Below are positions 16,898 through 24,780 of a stretch of 64,000 nucleotides of DNA, one piece after another. Source of the DNA: Chryseobacterium caseinilyticum (GTDB lineage Bacteria > Bacteroidota > Bacteroidia > Flavobacteriales > Weeksellaceae). The translations under genes and the position numbers were made by a program. The stretch covers positions 345,024 through 409,023 of the forward strand of contig NZ_JACYFS010000002.1 in the NCBI RefSeq assembly GCF_014837145.1. The letters run 5' to 3'. Positions within the stretch are counted from its first letter, which is position 1. Each line of letters begins with the position of its first letter. The notes under the pieces were generated by a model. The model worked only from the letters and a program-made list of their open reading frames with translations. It was not told the DNA's origin and did not search any database.

Positions 16898-17995
16898 ATG
16901 ACAATAAAAGATGTAATCTCGAAAATTGAAAGAAGAATACAGATTGCGCAGGCTGAGGATTTCGACAACGTCGGTCTGCTGTGCGGAGTTCCTGAGCGTA
17001 ATGTGAGCGGAATCCTAGTCTGCCACGATGCGCTGGAAAACGTGATTGATGAAGCGATTCTGAAGAACTGTAATTTAGTGGTCTGTTTTCATCCCATTAT
17101 TTTTTCAGGTTTAAAATCACTGACGGGAAAAAATTATGTTGAAAGAGCAGTTTTAAAAGCCATTGAAAATAAAATTGCTATTTACGCTGTTCATACAGCC
17201 TGGGATAACGATTTTTTCGGCGTCAATGCAGGAATCTGCAATCATTTAGGTTTAAAGAATTTAAAAATTCTTCAGCCTAAAAAAAATAATCTTCAACAGC
17301 TGAACGTTTATGTTCCACAAGTTCATTCTGAAAACGTAAAAGAAGCTCTGTTTGATGCCGGTGCCGGTAATATTGGTTTTTATGACGAGTGCAGTTTTAC
17401 AACAAAAGGTTCGGGAACGTTCAGACCGATTGAAGGTTCAAAGCCTTACTCTGGTAAACAAAATGTCCGCGAAGATGCCGATGAGGTCATGCTGTCTGTG
17501 ATTTTTGAAAGTTTTAAGCAGAATCGAATCATTACAGCAATGAAAAATGCCCATCCTTACGAGGAAGTTGCCCATCAGATCATCAGTTTGGACAATGAAA
17601 ATCAATATGCAGGATTGGGGATGTATGGCGAGTTTGAAACTGAAATGGATGAAGCAGACTTTTTGAAATTTGTAAAAGATAAATTTAGTTTAAACATTAT
17701 CAGGCACTCAGATTATACCGGAAAAAAAATAAAAAGAGTAGGGGTTTTGGGCGGTTCAGGAGCCGGTGGTATTAAGCCGGCGTTATCAAAAAAATGTGAT
17801 GCCTACCTTACAGGGGATTTGAAATATCATGATTATTTTTCTGCAGAATCAAAGATGCTGCTCTGCGACATTGGCCATTATGAATCTGAGCAATTCGTGA
17901 GTCAACAATTATTTGAAATTTTATCACAAAATTTTAGTACATTTGCAGTCTTGAAATCTAGCGAAAAAACAAACCCCGTAAATTATTTCATTTAG
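16898..17995 (+). CDS. Nif3-like dinuclear metal center protein (YbgI/YqfO family)
   Basis: 365 residues, the long form of the family with a middle insertion (about residues 125-230, with HPYEEVAHQI) as in YqfO. The N-terminal half has the metal-binding His in CFHPIIFSGLK (around 64) and an HTAWDND segment; the C-terminal half has VGVLGGSGAGG, TGDLKYHD and DIGHYESE with further metal ligands. Members form hexamers with a two-metal site; the physiological reaction is uncertain, and the annotation 'GTP cyclohydrolase 1 type 2' is tentative. The next gene starts two bases after the stop, so the two are an operon, a pairing seen in many bacteria. Confidence 0.92.
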   Translation: MTIKDVISKIERRIQIAQAEDFDNVGLLCGVPERNVSGILVCHDALENVIDEAILKNCNLVVCFHPIIFSGLKSLTGKNYVERAVLKAIENKIAIYAVHTAWDNDFFGVNAGICNHLGLKNLKILQPKKNNLQQLNVYVPQVHSENVKEALFDAGAGNIGFYDECSFTTKGSGTFRPIEGSKPYSGKQNVREDADEVMLSVIFESFKQNRIITAMKNAHPYEEVAHQIISLDNENQYAGLGMYGEFETEMDEADFLKFVKDKFSLNIIRHSDYTGKKIKRVGVLGGSGAGGIKPALSKKCDAYLTGDLKYHDYFSAESKMLLCDIGHYESEQFVSQQLFEILSQNFSTFAVLKSSEKTNPVNYFI

Positions 17996-17997
17996 AT

Positions 17998-18774
17998 ATG
18001 GCAAAAACAATAGATATTTCAGTTGAAGAAAAATTGAGAGCTTTATACGATCTACAGATCATTGATTCAAGATTGGATGAAATCCGGAATACAAGAGGAG
18101 AATTGCCAATCGAAGTGGAAGATCTTGACATCGAAATTGAAGGCCTTGAGAAAAGAGCTGAAAAATTTCATGCTGAAATTAAAGAGCAGAACGATCAGAT
18201 CAACACTAAAAATGAAGTGATCAATCATGCAAAATCTTTAATTGAAAAATACAAATCTCAACAGGATAACGTAAGAAACAATAAAGAATTTGAAGCTTTA
18301 GGAAAGGAAATTGAATATCAGGATCTTGAAATTCAGCTTTCTGAAAAAAGAATCAAAGAATTCGGAGCTAAAATAGCACACAAAAACGAAACTCTGGATG
18401 AGTTGAATGCGAAGATTGAAGATCTTAAAAATCACCTTAAATTCAAAAAAGAAGAGCTTGAGGATTTGGTTTCTGAAACTCAGAAAGAAGAAGATTACCT
18501 TCTTGAGCAGTCTAAAGAATATGCATCTAAAATCGATGACAGATTATTGGCTTCTTACCACAGAATCAGAAACAATTCATTAAACGGTCTTGCTGTAGTA
18601 GGCCTGGAAAGAGGTGCTCCGAAAGGATCATTCTTCACTATTCCGCCACAGAAACAGATGGAAATCGCTCAGAGAAAGAAAATCATCATCGATGAGCATT
18701 CAGGAAAAATTCTTGTTGACGACGAGTTGGTAAACGAAGAAATCGAGAGAATGAAATCTGTGATTAAGTTTTAA
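17998..18774 (+). CDS. Coiled-coil protein of the C4-type zinc ribbon family, zinc ligands lost
   Basis: 258 residues. Residues about 5-185 form a long antiparallel coiled-coil hairpin, rich in Glu, Lys and Leu heptads. The C-terminal part (about 195-245) has the family's GLAVVGLERGAPKGSFF and IIDEHSGKILVDDEL segments, where homologues usually place two CxxC zinc knuckles. This copy has no cysteine in that region, so it keeps the fold but not the metal site. It follows the Nif3-like gene by two bases and is probably translated with it. The function of the family is unclear; an RNA- or DNA-related role has been proposed from structure. Confidence 0.85.
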   Translation: MAKTIDISVEEKLRALYDLQIIDSRLDEIRNTRGELPIEVEDLDIEIEGLEKRAEKFHAEIKEQNDQINTKNEVINHAKSLIEKYKSQQDNVRNNKEFEALGKEIEYQDLEIQLSEKRIKEFGAKIAHKNETLDELNAKIEDLKNHLKFKKEELEDLVSETQKEEDYLLEQSKEYASKIDDRLLASYHRIRNNSLNGLAVVGLERGAPKGSFFTIPPQKQMEIAQRKKIIIDEHSGKILVDDELVNEEIERMKSVIKF

Positions 18775-18796
18775 TTCAGATTTTTATAAAATAGAA

Positions 18797-18824
18797 AACG
18801 GCTTCAATTTTGGAGCCGTTTTTT
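18797..18824 (+). terminator. Terminator of the Nif3-like operon
   Basis: AACGGCT (18797-18803) pairs with AGCCGTT (18814-18820) and is followed by a T run. Confidence 0.75.
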
Positions 18825-18845
18825 GTTGATTTATATGACTTAGAG

Positions 18846-18902
18846 AAATTCCTCTCGCTTAGAACGGTGGCGAAAAAAAAATGATTTTTTGACGGGGTAG
18901 TT
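18846..18902. repeat. Dispersed repeat A, copy 1
   Basis: Contains GGTGGCGAAAA, an A/T block, and TTTTTGACGGGGTAGTT. The same core occurs at 57112-57168. It lies in the gap between two gene 3' ends and does not look coding. Confidence 0.45.
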
Positions 18903-18945
18903 AGGTTGCTATTCAAGATATATCCTCGGAGATTCATCTTTAAAT

Positions 18946-18976
18946 CTAAAAAAAACCGCCTCAAAAGAAGCGGTTT
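18946..18976 (-). terminator. Terminator of the acyl-CoA ligase gene
   Basis: AAACCGC (18953-18959) pairs with GCGGTTT (18970-18976). On the minus strand it reads into a T run made by the A run at 18948-18955. Confidence 0.7.
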
Positions 18977-18982
18977 ATATTT

Positions 18983-20761
18983 TTAATCATGATGCTCATA
19001 CATTTTATTATACAGGTCAATAAATTTCTCTTTAATGGCCTTTCTTTTCAGTTTTAAAGTTGGGGTTAAAAGTCCGGCTTCAATGCTCCAGATTTCCGGT
19101 GTCAGCTCAATCTTCTTGATTTGTTCCCAGCTTCCCAGATGCTCATTGATGTCATCCATTTCCTTTTTAATTCTTTCTTTAAGCTCTTTGCTGGCGGCAA
19201 TTTCTTTTGGCGTAGTTCCGAGGTTGATATTGTTTCTCATCGCCCAGCTTTTGGCAAACTCAAAATCAGGCTGTACCAAAGCAGTCGGCATTTTTTCACC
19301 ATCGCCAACAACCATAATCTGTTCGATAAATTTGGATGCTTTCGCTAAATTTTCAATCGTCTGCGGAGCAATGTATTTTCCTCCGGAAGTTTTAAACATT
19401 TCCTTTTTACGGTCTGTGATCTGCAGAAATCCTTCACCATCAATGTGACCGATGTCTCCTGTTTTGAAAAATCCGTCCTCTGTGAAAGTTTCTTTGGTCT
19501 GCTCTTCATTTTTAAAATAACCTTTAAAAACCGATGGTCCTTTCACTGTAATTTCACCGTCTTCCTGAATTTTCACCTTCAAATTATCTAAAGGATGACC
19601 CACCGTTCCCACCTTCATTTTACCAAAAGAATTTACAGAAATCACAGGAGAAGTTTCCGTTAAGCCATAACCTTCGAGAATAGGAATTCCAGCATTTTGG
19701 AACATTAAATTTAATCTCGTTGACAAAGCCGCCGAACCGGAAACCAGTGTGATGATTTCACCTCCCAAACCTTCTCTCCATTTTTTAAATACCAGTTTAT
19801 CAGCTATGATTTCCTTTAAACCGGATGGTTTTGAAACCGTTTTCTTTTTCTGAATTAAATCCAGTGCCCAGAAGAATATTTTCTGCTTGAAACCCCCTGC
19901 GGAAGATCCGGTAGCATAGATTTTATCATAAACCTTTTCTACAAGTCTCGGTACAACGCTCATGTAATGGGGTTTTACTTCTTTTACATTTTCGCCCATC
20001 TTTTCGATGCTTTCAGCAAAGTGAATTGAAAAACCGCTGTACTGGAAAAGATAAAACAGCATTCTCTCAAAAATATGACAGATCGGAAGGAAACTTAAAA
20101 CTCTGGTATCTTTATAGTCTAAACTTTTCTTTCTCGGAATTCTCGGGATAGACCCCAAGACATTGGACACAATATTTTCGTGCGAAAGAATTACACCTTT
20201 AGGTTTTCCTGTGGTTCCCGAGGTATAAATAATCGTCGCCACATCATCCGGATTAATCGCCTTTGCGAGATCTTCCACTTCCATCTGTGTAGAATCGTCC
20301 TCGCCAAGGTCTAAAATCTCTCTCCAGTTGGCAGCACCGGAAATCGCATCGAAAGTAAAAACGCCCTGCAAACTTGGGATGTTGTGTTTCACCTTCATCA
20401 CTTTATCAAGCAAAGCTTTGTCTGAAAGGAAGCAGTATTTAATCTCTGCATTGGTGAAAATAAATTCGTAATCTTCGGGAGAAATACTCGGATAAACGGG
20501 CACGGAAATCACACCGATTTGTGACAGTCCAAGATCCATAATTGCCCATTCTGTACGGGAATTGGTGGTAATCAAAGCGATCTTGTCGCCGGGTTTTATA
20601 CCCAATTTCAATAGTCCGCGTGATATTTTATTGGCTTCGTTGATGAATTCCTGGGTAGAAGTTTTCTTCCATTCGCCGTTATATTTTGTCACAAACATGT
20701 CTGCTTTAGGATAATTTTCCAAAGCATGCTGAGGTATATCGAATAATCTTTTGATTGTCAT
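18983..20761 (-). CDS. Long-chain fatty acid-CoA ligase (AMP-forming)
   Basis: 592 residues, the usual length for FadD15-type enzymes. The ATP/AMP signature YTSGTTGKPKGVILSHEN is near 180-197. The second motif is GYGLTETSPV, with the TGDIG and DRKKEMFKTSGGKY segments of the hinge and C-terminal lid. It activates free fatty acids to acyl-CoA at the cytoplasmic face of the membrane, feeding beta-oxidation or lipid synthesis. An acyl-CoA dehydrogenase gene diverges from it 229 bases away, which fits shared fatty-acid use. The 20762-20990 gap must hold both promoters; I see no clear full consensus there. Confidence 0.92.
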   Translation of the reverse strand: MTIKRLFDIPQHALENYPKADMFVTKYNGEWKKTSTQEFINEANKISRGLLKLGIKPGDKIALITTNSRTEWAIMDLGLSQIGVISVPVYPSISPEDYEFIFTNAEIKYCFLSDKALLDKVMKVKHNIPSLQGVFTFDAISGAANWREILDLGEDDSTQMEVEDLAKAINPDDVATIIYTSGTTGKPKGVILSHENIVSNVLGSIPRIPRKKSLDYKDTRVLSFLPICHIFERMLFYLFQYSGFSIHFAESIEKMGENVKEVKPHYMSVVPRLVEKVYDKIYATGSSAGGFKQKIFFWALDLIQKKKTVSKPSGLKEIIADKLVFKKWREGLGGEIITLVSGSAALSTRLNLMFQNAGIPILEGYGLTETSPVISVNSFGKMKVGTVGHPLDNLKVKIQEDGEITVKGPSVFKGYFKNEEQTKETFTEDGFFKTGDIGHIDGEGFLQITDRKKEMFKTSGGKYIAPQTIENLAKASKFIEQIMVVGDGEKMPTALVQPDFEFAKSWAMRNNINLGTTPKEIAASKELKERIKKEMDDINEHLGSWEQIKKIELTPEIWSIEAGLLTPTLKLKRKAIKEKFIDLYNKMYEHHD

Positions 20762-20990
20762 GATCCGTAAGTTTGATTTTAATATTTTTAAATATAAGGA
20801 TTTTTTTTAAATGGAATCATTTGTTCTTTAAAAATGAAATTTTAATAAAGTTTGACGGATCTTATTGCCTTTTTCAGAAGAGGTTTGATTATAATTTAAA
20901 ATTTTACTGATGAATATAATTTACGTCAGGCTAAAGTTTTCATATTTGACCAAAAAGTGTAAATTAGCGACCATATAATTCAAATTTTTT

Positions 20991-22130
20991 ATGGACTTTA
21001 ATTTATCAGAAGAACAGCTGATGATTCAGCAGGCAGCGAGAGATTTTGCACAGAACGAACTATTACCGGGCGTAATTGAAAGAGACCGTGACCAGAAGTT
21101 TCCTGCCGAACAGGTTAAGAAAATGGGGGAAATGGGGCTTCTTGGGATGATGGTAGACCCACAGTACGGTGGAGCAGGGATGGATAGCGTGTCTTACGTT
21201 TTGGCAATGGAAGAAATTGCTAAGGTAGATGCTTCTGCAGCCGTGGTAATGTCTGTAAACAACTCTTTGGTGTGTGCAGGTCTTGAAAAATTTGCTTCTG
21301 AAGAACAAAAAGTAAAATATCTTACTCCTCTGGCAAGCGGGGAAGTGATCGGAGCATTTGCTCTTTCTGAGCCGGAAGCCGGTTCTGATGCCACTTCACA
21401 GCAAACTACTGCCGTAGACAAAGGAGATCACTATTTATTAAACGGTATCAAAAACTGGATTACCAACGGTGGTACTGCAACCTATTATATCGTAATCGCA
21501 CAGACCGATCCTGAGAAAAAACACAAAGGTATCAATGCGTTTATTGTGGAAAAAGGCTGGGAAGGTTTCGAAGTTGGTCTTAAAGAAGATAAACTGGGAA
21601 TCAGAGGAAGCGACACGCATTCTTTACTTTTCAACAATGTAAAAGTACCAAAAGAAAACAGAATCGGCGAAGACGGCTTCGGATTCAACTTTGCGATGGC
21701 TGTTTTGAATGGCGGTAGAATTGGTATCGCATCTCAGGCATTAGGAATTGCTTCAGGAGCTTATGAACTTGCTCTGAAATATGCCAAAACAAGAAAAGCT
21801 TTCAAAACAGAAATCATCAATCATCAGGCAATTGCTTTCAAATTAGCGGATATGGCAACGCAGATAACTGCAGCAAGAATGCTTTGTTACAAGGCTGCTG
21901 TAGAGAAAGATGCAGGAAAAGACATTTCAGAAAGTGGAGCGATGGCGAAACTGTATTCTTCTCAGGTTGCGATGGATACGACGATTGAAGCTGTTCAGAT
22001 TCACGGCGGATATGGTTATGTGAAAGAATATCACGTAGAAAGAATGATGCGTGATGCAAAAATCACTCAGATCTACGAAGGAACATCAGAAATTCAGAAG
22101 ATTGTAATTTCGAGAAGTATCTCAAAATAA
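20991..22130 (+). CDS. Acyl-CoA dehydrogenase (short/branched-chain type)
   Basis: 379 residues, the full length of a soluble homotetrameric acyl-CoA dehydrogenase. N-terminal helical domain, then the FAD-contacting FALSEPEAGSDA (about 124-135) and WITNGG (about 155-160). The C-terminal helical domain has the dimer motif QIHGGYGYVKEY and the catalytic base Glu near 363 in IYEGTSEIQ. The enzyme oxidises acyl-CoA to trans-2-enoyl-CoA and passes electrons to electron-transfer flavoprotein. The catalytic Glu position is that of the short- and medium-chain classes rather than isovaleryl-CoA dehydrogenase. Butyryl- or branched-chain acyl-CoA are plausible substrates, and a role downstream of the branched-chain E1 in this window is possible. 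Confidence 0.93.
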   Translation: MDFNLSEEQLMIQQAARDFAQNELLPGVIERDRDQKFPAEQVKKMGEMGLLGMMVDPQYGGAGMDSVSYVLAMEEIAKVDASAAVVMSVNNSLVCAGLEKFASEEQKVKYLTPLASGEVIGAFALSEPEAGSDATSQQTTAVDKGDHYLLNGIKNWITNGGTATYYIVIAQTDPEKKHKGINAFIVEKGWEGFEVGLKEDKLGIRGSDTHSLLFNNVKVPKENRIGEDGFGFNFAMAVLNGGRIGIASQALGIASGAYELALKYAKTRKAFKTEIINHQAIAFKLADMATQITAARMLCYKAAVEKDAGKDISESGAMAKLYSSQVAMDTTIEAVQIHGGYGYVKEYHVERMMRDAKITQIYEGTSEIQKIVISRSISK

Positions 22131-22149
22131 TCTTTTCTTCAATAAAAAT

Positions 22150-22183
22150 AGCAAGGGCTTTCAGAATTCTGAAAGCCCTTGCT
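22150..22183. terminator. Perfect 34-bp palindrome, probable bidirectional terminator
   Basis: AGCAAGGGCTTTCAGAA followed immediately by its exact reverse complement. It lies between the convergent acyl-CoA dehydrogenase and DUF4349 genes. There is no real T tract on the plus side, so termination would rely on the very stable hairpin. Confidence 0.6.
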
Positions 22184-22300
22184 GTAACTAAACACAAACT
22201 TTTATATAAAATTATGGTCAATTGCTTAACCGTAATGCGATGCAAAAGTACAAATCAAATTTCAATTATTCTCATTGAAACATTAAAATTTAATTAAAAA

Positions 22301-23236
22301 TTATTCTGCTGTATTGCCGATACTTTTGTTTCTGTTCTTTTTATAAAAGTAATAACCGATTCCTGCGATCAGAAAAAGAGGCCAGAATGGAACAAAGAAT
22401 AATAAAATTCCTGTAAGAACTTCCCAACCTGAGCCAATGCCCGAAGAGAATTTTCCTCCGAAACTGTCAGGTTTTGAAGCTGCAGCAGCGGCATTTTTTT
22501 CGTTACCATAAAGAGTAATTTCAATGTCGCATTTTGTTTTGGGGTAAAATTCGTCTCCCGAACTTGCGATAGTCTTGTCAATCACATTTCCTGTGTGTGC
22601 ACTTACATCTTCTATAAAATATTCAAATTTATCTAAGGGAACCTGGATTTTCAGGTAAGCAGTTTTTGTATCGTCACTGTTCATGCTTACGTTTTCACTT
22701 TTTAGGCTTCCATCGTATTTTCTAAGCTGATCTTCGATGTAATTTTTTGCGCCATACGTATCATCAACTCCAATTTCAAGATTGGCGGTTTTCTTTAAAG
22801 CGTATTTGGTTTCATATTTGGGTTTTTCAGAACTGTTATTTTTGTAAATAATCTTTGTTTCCTTTATAACTTTCGGCGCCGGAACATTCACAACAATTTT
22901 CTCCTCTTTTTTCTTTGCAGAATCTTTATCAACAACAGTTTTAGATTCAAATTTCACATTCGAAATTTTTTCACCTAAAGAATCTACAGAAGAAGCTGTT
23001 TTTTCAAACTTATCTTTTAAATCCTGTGAAGTTTTATCAAAGTCTTTGATTTTTACCTGAGCAGAATCTAAAGCGGCTGCCGTTTCATTTTGAATTTTTT
23101 CAGCTTTGTCGGAGATTTCTGTAAAACTGCTGTCAGCAGATTTTATGGTTTCACTTAGGGATTCTGTAGTTCCGTCTCCCTTTTTACACATAATAAATGT
23201 ACTTGATAATGCAAGTAGCAGAATAGCTTTTTTCAT
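22301..23236 (-). CDS. DUF4349 domain protein, membrane anchored
   Basis: 311 residues from MKKAILLLALSS; the open frame extends 12 codons further upstream, but the signal-like start fits better. The hydrophobic N-terminus ends FIMCKKGDG, where Cys could be lipidated although the lipobox is imperfect. A charged, coiled-coil-like region (about 25-140) leads to the DUF4349 domain (about 145-250: KTANLEIGVDD, LKIQVPLDKFEYFI, GNVIDKTIASSGDEF, DIEITLYGN). A glycine-rich spacer, one hydrophobic helix and a basic tail (FYKKNRNKS) follow. Its role is unknown; the topology suggests a periplasmic domain held by a C-terminal helix. Confidence 0.85.
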   Translation of the reverse strand: MKKAILLLALSSTFIMCKKGDGTTESLSETIKSADSSFTEISDKAEKIQNETAAALDSAQVKIKDFDKTSQDLKDKFEKTASSVDSLGEKISNVKFESKTVVDKDSAKKKEEKIVVNVPAPKVIKETKIIYKNNSSEKPKYETKYALKKTANLEIGVDDTYGAKNYIEDQLRKYDGSLKSENVSMNSDDTKTAYLKIQVPLDKFEYFIEDVSAHTGNVIDKTIASSGDEFYPKTKCDIEITLYGNEKNAAAAASKPDSFGGKFSSGIGSGWEVLTGILLFFVPFWPLFLIAGIGYYFYKKNRNKSIGNTAE

Positions 23237-23424
23237 AACCGTTAATTTTGTTGATGTAAAGCTATCTAACAATTGAAAAAATTAATTGTAAATGAATCTG
23301 AAAACTTTTGTAATATTTTAAATAATTGGTAATCAAGATTTTGAGTTTTATTTACAATAAATTTACAAATTTTAGGTTTCAAAATTATCACAAATTGAAA
23401 CATTATTTTTAGGTTCTTAAGTCA

Positions 23425-24672
23425 TCATATGAGCAATTCAACAGCATTGCTGAGATCTATTATTTCCAATTTATAATTATTTATATAAAAAACGTAATCC
23501 GCAGTGACGCAGTAAGGCGAATTTATATTACGCGAGATTTCTAAATTTTGATTTGTATGCAAATTATGAAAGTATATTTTTTTTGATCCAATGATTATTA
23601 TTAGATTATTAATTAGTTTGAAATCCTTGATATAAAAACCTTCAGAAAATTCAATCAAAAAATTTGCCTCATTTTGAAAGAAATTTTTATTCAGTTCTCT
23701 TATAGTAAACAGAAGCTCAGTTCTCTTATCATTACGATATCGCCAATATATAACATTTTTATCATCACTGCTAAATTCAAAGTTCTTACCATCATCAATT
23801 TTAGATGAAAATAATAATCGTGGTTTTTCTTTATCATCACTGCTAAAGTTAAAGTTATTACCATATTCATCAATTGTAGCTGAAAATAATAATCGTGGTT
23901 TTTCAAAATTATCAATATCGAAAATTGCATAATATCCTCGCAGTATATTTTCATCTACAAAGAAATAACAGATACCGAGCTTCAGATAGTCTGACGAAAA
24001 AAATGTAGAGTAGGGATCTCCCATATTTCGGTTATAAAGAAAATTTTCTTTGGCAAAGAAATCGTCAAAAAAATTAATTAAATTGATTTCTTTAAACTTC
24101 TTGAAATCAAAGAATATTAGATTTTTATCTTGTGAGTCGTCATAACGCTGATCTAGATTGTCTATCAATTTCTCTGTTATTCTGCCATTAAAATCTATTT
24201 TGATATGGTAATGTATTCTTAAATTATTTGGTTGGTCGGTAAAAACTTTTAGATAAAAAAATTGATCGGATACGATTTTAAATTTTAAAACATAATATAA
24301 ATCTTGCTCCTCCGTAACGGTACTGGATTGAATTTGCCAAAAATAATCATCATAATAAAATAATGACATTGGCTTGATGAAAATATCTTCTTTTAGATAA
24401 ATTGTTTCTGTTTTATCTGTTTCAGCGTCAGAAATTTCGAAAAAAAGTTTATAATTATCATCTATTTTTGCTGCTGAAAATCTTTTTGAATTTTGAAAAA
24501 AGTCTAAGGCAATTATTTTTTCTATTTCGTTCGGGACACCTTTCAGACTTTGATTGTTTATTTTGAGGTATTTATTTTTGATTGATGCATCATATTGTTT
24601 GTCCTGATATTTTAAAATTTTGTCAATAATAACGTAGGTAATTATTATTAAAACTAATAAAGTGTAAATCAT
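23425..24672 (-). CDS. Unrecognised membrane-anchored protein with internal duplication
   Basis: 415 residues that I cannot assign to a family. An N-terminal hydrophobic helix (about residues 2-16, YTLLVLIIITYVIID) is followed by a polar, strand-rich body with many aromatic and Asp/Asn residues, as in a periplasmic or surface beta-propeller-like protein. Around residues 255-305 a segment of about 24 residues is repeated in tandem: EKPRLLFSATIDEYG and EKPRLLFSSKIDDG, each followed by NF(N/E)FSSDDK. The gene is markedly AT-rich compared with neighbours such as prfC. It stands alone, between the DUF4349 gene and prfC on the same strand. Confidence 0.65.
   Translation of the reverse strand: MIYTLLVLIIITYVIIDKILKYQDKQYDASIKNKYLKINNQSLKGVPNEIEKIIALDFFQNSKRFSAAKIDDNYKLFFEISDAETDKTETIYLKEDIFIKPMSLFYYDDYFWQIQSSTVTEEQDLYYVLKFKIVSDQFFYLKVFTDQPNNLRIHYHIKIDFNGRITEKLIDNLDQRYDDSQDKNLIFFDFKKFKEINLINFFDDFFAKENFLYNRNMGDPYSTFFSSDYLKLGICYFFVDENILRGYYAIFDIDNFEKPRLLFSATIDEYGNNFNFSSDDKEKPRLLFSSKIDDGKNFEFSSDDKNVIYWRYRNDKRTELLFTIRELNKNFFQNEANFLIEFSEGFYIKDFKLINNLIIIIGSKKIYFHNLHTNQNLEISRNINSPYCVTADYVFYINNYKLEIIDLSNAVELLI
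23761..23904 (-). repeat. Tandem 72-bp duplication inside the unrecognised gene
   Basis: Two adjacent copies, 23761-23832 and 23833-23904, share ATCATCACTGCTAAA at one end and AATAATCGTGGTTTTTC at the other. The copies differ by a 3-bp gap and several substitutions, so the duplication is in frame and not brand new. Confidence 0.75.
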
Positions 24673-24723
24673 ATTTTGAATTTAAATGAAATGGACAGAT
24701 AAAAAAAACAGACTAATAAATTT

Positions 24724-24754
24724 AAAAAAAATCCGCAGAAAAACTTCCACGGAC
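24724..24754 (-). terminator. Terminator of prfC
   Basis: On the minus strand TCCGTGG pairs with CTGCGGA (two G-U pairs) around an 8-nt loop and runs into eight T residues. It lies just beyond the prfC stop. Confidence 0.6.
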
Positions 24755-24780
24755 TATATTTATAAATTTAAGCGATTAAA

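Noticed and set aside
18776..18964. 62-codon minus-strand frame
   Set aside because: It spans a terminator, dispersed repeat A and a second terminator; no start signal or protein-like pattern.
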